Part shown: positions 13,951 to 19,953 of the stretch, one piece after another
Layout: each line of letters starts with the position of its first letter
How positions within the stretch are numbered: position 1 is the first letter of the stretch
NCBI GenBank assembly: GCA_030612495.1
Contig: JAUWNT010000022.1
Location: 1 to 19,953, forward strand
Source: Candidatus Aminicenantota bacterium
Lineage (GTDB): Bacteria > Acidobacteriota > Aminicenantia > UBA2199
Length of the DNA stretch: 19,953 nt
Direction: 5' to 3'
Notes under the pieces: generated by a model
The model's database searches: none
The model's input: only the letters and a program-made list of their open reading frames with translations
What the model was told of the DNA's origin: nothing
Made by a program: the position numbers and the translations under genes

Positions 13951-14978
13951 TTGATGAATTAAAAAAAGAGATTGAAAAGGTTAGAAAGGATTTTCTGAAG
14001 GAAATAGATCAGGTTCTATCAAAAGAAAATCTTAAAAAGTTAAGGGATAAGTATACAAGTAGAAAAAATGGGATTGTGACTGAATTTATGCATAATTTAA
14101 AGAAACTATCAAAAGAATATAAGCCAATTGCAGGAAAGATAATTAATGAGCTTAAATTGAATATTGAAAATAAATTTAAGGAAGTGGAGAAGTCTATTAA
14201 TTCTAAAGTATATAAGAAGGTTGATTATTCTTTACCTGATTTTGATTTTTCTGTTGGCTTTTCGCATATTTTGTCTGACATTGGAACAGAAATCGAAGAT
14301 ATTTTCCTTAATCTGGGATATGAAATAGCATATGGATTTGAAGTGGAATCAGAGTACAATAATTTTACAGCTCTTAATATTGCTGAGCATCACCCAGCAA
14401 GAGATGAACATGATACCTTTTTTATTAAAGATTTTGAAAATACGATATTAAGAACTCACACATCTCCAGTTCAAATCAGGTATATGAATGAGCATAAACC
14501 CCCGATAAAGATCATTTCGCCTGGAAAAGTTTTTAGAAAAGATGAACCAGATGCCACACACACTCCAGTTTTTAATCAAGTTGAAGGCTTATTGGTTGAT
14601 AAAAACATTAATTTTTCTCATTTAAAGGGCACATTAGAATCATTTATAAAATCTTTTTTTGGAGGAAATATAGATTTAAGATTCAGGCCTGGATATTTTC
14701 CTTTTACAGAACCATCTGCAGAAGTTGATATAAGCTGTGTTTTATGTTTCGGAAAAGACCCTGATTGCAAAATATGTAAAGGAACAGGATGGCTTGAAAT
14801 ACTTGGTAGCGGTATGGTTCATCCTAAGGTCCTATTAAATTGCAACATTAATCCTGAAGAATATTCGGGTTTTGCTTTTGGTATGGGTGTTGAAAGGATT
14901 GCTATGCTTAAGTATGGCATACCTGATATAAGGATGTTTTACGACAATGATATAAGATTTTTAAGTCAATTCGGGTAA
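13947..14978 (+). CDS. pheS: Phenylalanyl-tRNA synthetase alpha subunit
   Basis: This is the catalytic subunit of the alpha2-beta2 PheRS, which charges tRNA-Phe. Of 343 residues, 1-90 form a coiled-coil arm that reaches the tRNA. The class II core follows: motif 1 region HPARDEHDTF (149-158), LRTHTSPVQIRYM (168-180), motif 2 SPGKVFRKDEPDATHTPVF (191-209), FRPGYFPFTEPSAEVDI (246-262) and motif 3 FAFGMGVERIAMLKYGI (309-325). A four-cysteine knuckle at Cys264, 267, 274 and 277 (CxxC-x6-CxxC) precedes GTGWLEI. Similar cysteine clusters occur in some bacterial PheS and probably bind a metal, an inference here. The start overlaps the rplT stop as ATGA, so translation is coupled. pheT follows after four bases. 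Confidence 0.97.
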   Translation: MIDELKKEIEKVRKDFLKEIDQVLSKENLKKLRDKYTSRKNGIVTEFMHNLKKLSKEYKPIAGKIINELKLNIENKFKEVEKSINSKVYKKVDYSLPDFDFSVGFSHILSDIGTEIEDIFLNLGYEIAYGFEVESEYNNFTALNIAEHHPARDEHDTFFIKDFENTILRTHTSPVQIRYMNEHKPPIKIISPGKVFRKDEPDATHTPVFNQVEGLLVDKNINFSHLKGTLESFIKSFFGGNIDLRFRPGYFPFTEPSAEVDISCVLCFGKDPDCKICKGTGWLEILGSGMVHPKVLLNCNINPEEYSGFAFGMGVERIAMLKYGIPDIRMFYDNDIRFLSQFG

Positions 14979-14982
14979 TACA

Positions 14983-17022
14983 ATGAGAGTAAATATAGAA
15001 TATTTAAAAAAGTTCATAGATGTTGATACTGATAAGCTAAAAATGAAGAATCTGTTGAATTCGATTGGTATAGAAGTTTCTGAATTAATCTGTTGTGATG
15101 GAAAAGATATATTTGATGTTGAGATTACACCAAACAGACCTGATTGGCTTTCTCATTATGGAATAGCAAGAGATATTCATTCGAAACTATCAGAGATAAG
15201 GTTTTCGCCTTTTAAAATTGCTGAAGTTCATTTAGATAAAAAAAATGAAGATTTCTCTATAAATATTGAAGATAAAAATGATTGTGCTAGATATACAGGA
15301 TGTATAGTTAGAGATATTAATGTTAATGAATCTTCAAAAGAGGTTAAAAATTTAATTAAAAGTTTCGGACTAAGACCAATAAATAGTATTGTTGATATTT
15401 CCAATATAGTGCTTATGACAATTGGACAACCTATTCATATATTTGATTTAGATAAACTTTCAGGAAATGAAATAAATATAAGAAGGGCTATAAAAGGTGA
15501 AAGCCTGGAACTTTTAGATGAGCAAAAAATCAGCTTAAATAATGAGTTTCTTGTTATTTGTGATAAGAAAAATCCAGCTGCTATTGCAGGAATAATGGGA
15601 GGAAAAGCCTCAGGAGTTACATTTGAAACAAAAAACATTTTTATAGAGAGTGCTTATTTTAATCCAATAACAATAAGGAGGAGCGCAAGAAAACTTGGGA
15701 TCAAAACAGATGCCTCTTATATATTTGAAAGGGGTGCTGATGTATTAGTAACACAAAAGGCAGTAAGTTTTGTGTTAGAAATGATTAAAAAAACTCAAAA
15801 ACAAGAATTAAATATAACTTATTATAATGATGTATTTGAAAAAGAGTTTAAACCGGTATTTATTGAATTATATAAAGATTATCCTTCAGCTTATACTGGA
15901 ATTGAAATAAAAAATAGTATATCAGAGCAAATATTAAAAGATCTTGGTTTTAAACTTAATGACAAAGTAGACAAATGGATCGTAGAAGTTCCCTCTTATA
16001 GAGTTGATATTGTTAACAAACAGGATTTGGTTGAAGAAATAATAAGAATTTATGGTTATGACAAGTTGGATTCTAAATTACCCTATTCTTTTAATGAAAA
16101 TTTTATAACTAACAATGAGAGACAATTGATAAAAAAAATAAGAAATCACTTTATATCTATTGGATTTAATGAGGTTGTTAATTACATATTCCACAGTTAT
16201 GAAGAGAATAAATTCTTTTCTGATAGAGAAAATTTTTTGGAGATAAGAAATCCCATAGGAAGGGATTTTTCAACCCTCAGGAATTCTTTAATACCTGGAT
16301 TGCTGAAGAATACTGCTTTAAATTTTAATAATTCAATAAAAAGGGTAAGTTTGTTTGAGTTTGGAAAGAGATTTTATGTTGAAAATGGAAAAATTAAAGA
16401 AGAGAATATCTTATCATTGAGTAGTTCGGGTATATATTTAGCATTAAATTGGAAAGATAAATTTGAGAAAGATTTTGATTTTTATATTTTTAAATCATTA
16501 TTTTCTACTATATTTAAAAAATTTCACATTGAATTTAAGTTAGAAAAGAGAGATTTTCCACATTTTAAAGGCGAATGTTCCTATCTGGTTAAAATAGATG
16601 AACACGAAATTGGATATATTGGATCTTTAAAAAAAGAAATTATCGATTTTTATAAAATTGATAAACCTGTATTTGTTGTTGAAGTTCAATTATCAAAAAT
16701 AAGTAAATACATAAAAAAGAATAGTTTTAAAATGTGGAATAAATTCCCATTCTCAAAAAGAGATTTTTCTTTTTTGATTGATAAGAACATTGAATATTAT
16801 GAATTGGAATCTGTTATAAAAGAACTAAAGCCTGAAACTATGGAAAAATATGAGTTATTTGACTTATATAAAGGCGATAATATCCCTGGGAGTAAAATTA
16901 GTCTTTCTATGGCTTTTTATTATAGAAGCAAAAAAAGGACTTTAACCAATGATGAGATTAATGACACTCATGTAAAATTTATCGAAAAATTAATAGAAAG
17001 GTTAGATTTAATTCAAAGATAA
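14983..17022 (+). CDS. pheT: Phenylalanyl-tRNA synthetase beta subunit, short form without the EMAP-type tRNA-binding domain
   Basis: This is the editing and tRNA-binding subunit of PheRS. It has 679 residues, against about 785-795 in Thermus and E. coli. The shortfall is near the N-terminus: the B1 segment LLNSIGIEVSEL (24-35) runs almost directly into DIFDVEITPNRPDWLSHYGI (about 43-62). The roughly 100-residue OB-fold (EMAP/B2) insert is therefore absent. The B3/B4 editing region is present (INSIVDISNIVLM, QPIHIFDLDKL, IAGIMGG). So are B5 (VPSYRVDIVNKQDLVEEIIRIYGYD), the synthetase-like B6/B7 core and the C-terminal ferredoxin-fold anticodon-binding domain (about 590-679, FPFSKRDFSFLID). 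B1 and the core read continuously with no frame break, so this looks like a natural short form and not a deletion artefact. Confidence 0.95.
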   Translation: MRVNIEYLKKFIDVDTDKLKMKNLLNSIGIEVSELICCDGKDIFDVEITPNRPDWLSHYGIARDIHSKLSEIRFSPFKIAEVHLDKKNEDFSINIEDKNDCARYTGCIVRDINVNESSKEVKNLIKSFGLRPINSIVDISNIVLMTIGQPIHIFDLDKLSGNEINIRRAIKGESLELLDEQKISLNNEFLVICDKKNPAAIAGIMGGKASGVTFETKNIFIESAYFNPITIRRSARKLGIKTDASYIFERGADVLVTQKAVSFVLEMIKKTQKQELNITYYNDVFEKEFKPVFIELYKDYPSAYTGIEIKNSISEQILKDLGFKLNDKVDKWIVEVPSYRVDIVNKQDLVEEIIRIYGYDKLDSKLPYSFNENFITNNERQLIKKIRNHFISIGFNEVVNYIFHSYEENKFFSDRENFLEIRNPIGRDFSTLRNSLIPGLLKNTALNFNNSIKRVSLFEFGKRFYVENGKIKEENILSLSSSGIYLALNWKDKFEKDFDFYIFKSLFSTIFKKFHIEFKLEKRDFPHFKGECSYLVKIDEHEIGYIGSLKKEIIDFYKIDKPVFVVEVQLSKISKYIKKNSFKMWNKFPFSKRDFSFLIDKNIEYYELESVIKELKPETMEKYELFDLYKGDNIPGSKISLSMAFYYRSKKRTLTNDEINDTHVKFIEKLIERLDLIQR

Positions 17023-17040
17023 GAGAATAAGGAGTTTAAA

Positions 17041-17241
17041 ATGGAAATAGAAGGGTTTGGCAAATTAGAGGAAAAAATAAACAATTTAGTTAAAGCAATA
17101 AAACTATTGAAAGATGAAAATAAAAGATTAAAACTTACAATTGAAAAAACTAAAGAAGAATCTTCTCATATAAATTCTGAGAGATCTGAAATCAAGAAAA
17201 AAATTAGTTCATTGATTGATTTAATTGATTCTGTTGAATAA
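17041..17241 (+). CDS. Small coiled-coil protein, ZapB-like
   Basis: This is a 66-residue cytoplasmic protein that is almost entirely a coiled coil. Heptads are visible from FGKLEEKINNLVKAIKLLKDEN through the end (IKKKISSLIDLID). It lacks cysteine, tryptophan and any enzymatic motif. The AAGGAG site before ATG 17041 supports translation. It ends one base before the zapA start. A short coiled coil immediately upstream of zapA in pheT-zapA-rny clusters is often labelled ZapB-like, and a role beside the Z-ring is a reasonable inference from position. Sequence alone does not identify it, because coiled coils of this length are hard to assign. Confidence 0.7.
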   Translation: MEIEGFGKLEEKINNLVKAIKLLKDENKRLKLTIEKTKEESSHINSERSEIKKKISSLIDLIDSVE

Positions 17242-17242
17242 T

Positions 17243-17548
17243 ATGAGTAAAGTAGTTGAAGTTCAGATAGCTGGGAAAATATTTGGTTTTAAATTACCAA
17301 ATGATATAAAACCTGAAGAATTTTATGAGATTATTGGTTATGTTGAAGATAAAATGAATAAAATCAAGAGAGATAACATTGATCTAGATTTCTTTAAGAT
17401 GGCTTTGTTAACATCAATAAACATAGCAGAAGAGTTTTTTTCATTAAAAAAAGAAAATGAAAATTTAAAAGTTATGTTAAATAGAATTGATGAAATAGTC
17501 ACTCCTCTTGAAGAAGAAAGTAAAAGTTTGATTAAATTTTCATCCTAA
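17243..17548 (+). CDS. zapA: Cell division protein ZapA
   Basis: ZapA binds FtsZ and bundles protofilaments at the division site. The 101-residue product opens with SKVVEVQIAGKIFGFKLP, the ZapA beta-hairpin. It continues with YVEDKMNKIKR and LDFFKMALLTSINIAEEFFSLKKENENL, the dimerising long helix. A longer reading from TTG 17225 adds six residues overlapping the upstream gene. ATG 17243 is preferred because the family begins here and it sits one base after the upstream stop, suitable for re-initiation. Shine-Dalgarno is absent, consistent with coupling. Position just before rny is conserved in many bacteria. Confidence 0.88.
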   Translation: MSKVVEVQIAGKIFGFKLPNDIKPEEFYEIIGYVEDKMNKIKRDNIDLDFFKMALLTSINIAEEFFSLKKENENLKVMLNRIDEIVTPLEEESKSLIKFSS

Positions 17549-17567
17549 TTATTTAAAGGAGGCAATA

Positions 17568-19130
17568 ATGAACATATTTACATATATATTGACATTTTTA
17601 TTAGGAATTTTTGGAGCGCTTTTTGTTTTTTTTATTTTTAAAAAGAGAATATTATCTGGAGAATATAAGCAGATAAAAATATCAAAAGAAGAATTTGAAG
17701 AGAAGACAAAAGAAGAGTTTGATAATTATAAGAAAAAACTAGATCTTGAAATAAGAGAAGAGTTTATAAACTGGAAGAATGATTACAACCAGAAAAACAT
17801 TAGTAGATCGCGAAGATTAAACGAAAATGAAAAAAGATTGGTTATTAAGGAAGAAAATCTTGATAGAAGATATGTTAACTTAGAAAACAGGGAAAAGGAA
17901 TTGAATAAAAGAGAAAAGGATTTAAATTATAAAGAAGAGGAATTGAATGTTTTCAAAAACAAATTAAATGAAGTCTATACTGAACAAAACCGAATACTTG
18001 AAAAGATATCAGGTATGACTGTTTCTGAAGCAAAAGAAATGATTATGAAACAATGCGAAAGTGAGGCAAAGCTTGAATCAGTTCAAAAACTAAAGATTAT
18101 TGAAAGTGATCTAAAGGAAAAGAGTAATTTAATGGCAAAAGATGTGATTTCAACAGCTATACAAAGAATTGCAAGTGAACATGTCATTTCTTCTTCAGTA
18201 ACAGTTATTGATTTACCGAATGATGAAATGAAGGGAAGAATTATTGGAAGGGAAGGCAGAAATATAAGAGCTTTAGAAAATGCTACTGGTGTTGATTTTA
18301 TTGTTGATGATACTCCTGAAGCAATAATTGTATCATCATTTGATCCAATAAGAAGAGAAATAGCTAAAGAATCGCTTGAAACTTTAATAGCAGATGGAAG
18401 AATTCACCCTGCAAGAATTGAAGAAGTTGTTGAAAAGATTAAAAATAATTTTGATAATTATTTAAAAGAGATAGGGGAGAATACAGTTATTGAGCTTGGG
18501 ATTCAAGATATAAATCCTGAACTATATTTTTATATTGGAAAATTACAATTCAGAACCTCATATGGTCAAAATGCTCTTTTACACTCAAAAGAAGTAGCAT
18601 TAATCAGTGCATTTATGGCTAAAGAGATAGGAGCTAATGTAAATATTGCAAAAAGAGCAGGTTTGTTACATGATTTAGGGAAATCAATTGATAGAGAAAC
18701 TGAAGGCACTCATACAAAAATATCAGTTGATTTAGCAAGGAAATATGGCGAGTCAAAGATAGTTCAGGAAGCTATTGCATCCCATCATTTAGATGTTGAT
18801 TTCACATCAGTTGAAGGTGTTCTTATCCAAGCAGCAGACAGTATATCAGCAGCACGTCCTGGCGCTAGAAGAGAAATATTTGAGACATATATAAAGAGAT
18901 TGGAAAAGCTTGAAGAAGTTTGCAGGTCATTTGAAGGTGTTACAAAAGCATTTGCATTACGTGCAGGAAGAGAGGTAAGGGTTATTATTAATTCGAATGA
19001 ATTAAATGATAATAAAACATTCATTATGTCAAAAGATATCGCAAGAAAAGTTCAAAAGGAATTAGAATATCCAGGCCAAATAAAAGTTACTGTTATAAGG
19101 GAAGTGAGAGCAATTGAATATGCAAAGTAG
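17568..19130 (+). CDS. rny: Ribonuclease Y
   Basis: This is a membrane-bound endoribonuclease that starts decay of many mRNAs. At 520 residues it matches the B. subtilis enzyme. A single transmembrane helix (about 4-24) is followed by a long charged coiled coil (about 35-160, repeated NREKELNKREKDLNYKEEEL-type heptads). Then come a KH RNA-binding domain (MKGRIIGREGRNIRALENA, about 221-240) and an HD phosphohydrolase domain. The HD domain has LLHSKEVALIS (first metal His) and GLLHDLGKSID (His-Asp pair). SHHLDVDF follows, then AADSISAARPGARRE. ATG is preceded by AAAGGAGG. The end overlaps ymdB by 11 bases, a common pairing. In firmicutes YmdB influences biofilm and motility decisions, so the pair may be functionally linked, though that is not shown here. 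Confidence 0.97.
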   Translation: MNIFTYILTFLLGIFGALFVFFIFKKRILSGEYKQIKISKEEFEEKTKEEFDNYKKKLDLEIREEFINWKNDYNQKNISRSRRLNENEKRLVIKEENLDRRYVNLENREKELNKREKDLNYKEEELNVFKNKLNEVYTEQNRILEKISGMTVSEAKEMIMKQCESEAKLESVQKLKIIESDLKEKSNLMAKDVISTAIQRIASEHVISSSVTVIDLPNDEMKGRIIGREGRNIRALENATGVDFIVDDTPEAIIVSSFDPIRREIAKESLETLIADGRIHPARIEEVVEKIKNNFDNYLKEIGENTVIELGIQDINPELYFYIGKLQFRTSYGQNALLHSKEVALISAFMAKEIGANVNIAKRAGLLHDLGKSIDRETEGTHTKISVDLARKYGESKIVQEAIASHHLDVDFTSVEGVLIQAADSISAARPGARREIFETYIKRLEKLEEVCRSFEGVTKAFALRAGREVRVIINSNELNDNKTFIMSKDIARKVQKELEYPGQIKVTVIREVRAIEYAK

Positions 19131-19953
19131 ATTATCTAATGATAAAGAGATAAGAGTAATTTTTATTGGTGATGTAATCGGTAAGTTCGGAAGAAGAATG
19201 CTTGCAAATACCCTTCTTCCTGTAAAAAGAAAATATAAGCCAGATATAATAATTGTAAATGGAGAAAACTCAGCAGGTGGCATTGGTATAGTTAAAAAAA
19301 CTGCTTTTGAAATGTATAATGCTGGAGTTGATATAATAACAACAGGAAATCATGTGTGGGATAAAAAAGAGGCTCTTGATTTGATAAAAAATGATGATCA
19401 TATTCTTAGACCTATGAATTATCCAAAATCACTACCAGGTAAAGGATATATTGATTTTAAAACAAAAGATGGAACAAGAGTGCTTGTTATTAACTTACAG
19501 GGAAGGGTTTTTATGGAGCCTGTTGTTGATAATCCTTTTACAATTATAGATGATTTTTTAAAAAAATCAGATTTTAAAGTAATTTTAATGGATTTTCATG
19601 CTGAGGCAACCGCAGAAAAACAGGCTATGGGTTTTTTTCTTGATGGAAGGGTAAGTGCTGTTTTAGGAACACACACACATGTTCAGACTAATGATTTAAG
19701 GATATTAACTAATGGAACTGCATATCAGACTGATGTTGGTATGACCGGTTCCATTGATTCAGTAATAGGTATGAAGAAAGAACCAATAATAACTAAATTT
19801 TTAACTGGAATTAATCAGAGATTTGAGGTTGCTAAAAAAGATATGATCCTTGATATGGCAGTAGTTGATATTAACAAATTAAGTGGAAAAGCAACAAGAG
19901 TTGAATCTGTACGGTTACTTGAATCAACTTATGAAAAACAACTTCAGATCTAA
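19120..19953 (+). CDS. YmdB-family calcineurin-like metallophosphoesterase (TIGR00282 type)
   Basis: This is a 277-residue binuclear-metal phosphoesterase related to B. subtilis YmdB, for which cyclic nucleotide phosphodiesterase activity has been reported. Metal-binding motifs appear in order: FIGDVIGKFGRR (first Asp), VNGENSAGGIGI (Asn/Glu), TTGNHVWDKKE (His), DFHAEATAEKQAMG (Asp/His) and GTHTHVQTND (His pair). YQTDVGMTGS ends the core. ATG 19120 is chosen over an in-frame TTG at 19114, which would add only two residues. It lies inside the final codons of rny, so the two are co-transcribed. The stop codon is the last base of the window, so the gene is complete. Confidence 0.93.
   Translation: MQSRLSNDKEIRVIFIGDVIGKFGRRMLANTLLPVKRKYKPDIIIVNGENSAGGIGIVKKTAFEMYNAGVDIITTGNHVWDKKEALDLIKNDDHILRPMNYPKSLPGKGYIDFKTKDGTRVLVINLQGRVFMEPVVDNPFTIIDDFLKKSDFKVILMDFHAEATAEKQAMGFFLDGRVSAVLGTHTHVQTNDLRILTNGTAYQTDVGMTGSIDSVIGMKKEPIITKFLTGINQRFEVAKKDMILDMAVVDINKLSGKATRVESVRLLESTYEKQLQI

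Overview
The window is AT-rich (roughly 30% G+C by eye) and densely packed with bacterial genes. It looks like an uncultured strict anaerobe. The evidence is an oxygen-sensitive 2-oxoacid:ferredoxin oxidoreductase, a roadblock/Ras-like MglBA pair, a Sec/SPII lipoprotein with Asp-box propeller repeats, RNase Y with YmdB, and extensive gene overlap. The combination is reminiscent of candidate phyla around Cloacimonadota/WOR-3. That placement is an inference from gene content only and was not tested.

Layout. (1) 1-2389 is an accessory-looking segment. It holds the 3' end of a MATE-type transporter, a palindromic REP-like hairpin, an 8-bp imperfect tandem array, and a minus-strand Asp-box lipoprotein gene (665-2215) split by one in-frame TGA. 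Heptamer and hexamer micro-arrays follow. (2) 2390-5229 is the conserved block tRNA-Ser(GGA), small SRP RNA, dnaX, ybaB/ebfC, recR. (3) 5327-8850 holds porD, porA and porB followed by a roadblock protein (mglB-like) and a Ras-like GTPase (mglA-like), all on the plus strand and nearly contiguous. (4) 8894-10474 (minus) is a membrane-anchored trypsin-like protease with C-terminal TPRs in place of PDZ domains, converging on mglA. (5) 10681-19953 is one long plus-strand run: HU, tRNA-Val(GAC), thrS, infC, rpmI, rplT, pheS, pheT, a ZapB-like coiled coil, zapA, rny and ymdB. Most of these genes abut or overlap.

How it fits together. Block 5 joins chromosome packaging, translation factors and tRNA charging, Z-ring accessory proteins and mRNA turnover, an order seen in many bacteria. 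Block 2 is replication/recombination housekeeping next to protein-targeting RNA. Block 3 is energy metabolism joined to a polarity/motility-type GTPase switch.

Points of most interest are the por cluster with no gamma subunit gene next to mglBA, two synthetases in one operon that each lack an accessory N-terminal domain (ThrRS without TGS, PheT without the EMAP-type B2 domain), an in-frame TGA inside an Asp box, a possible -1 slippery heptamer in dnaX, and an 8-bp minisatellite beside a REP-like palindrome. No CRISPR array, prophage, transposase or clearly new defence system is visible.
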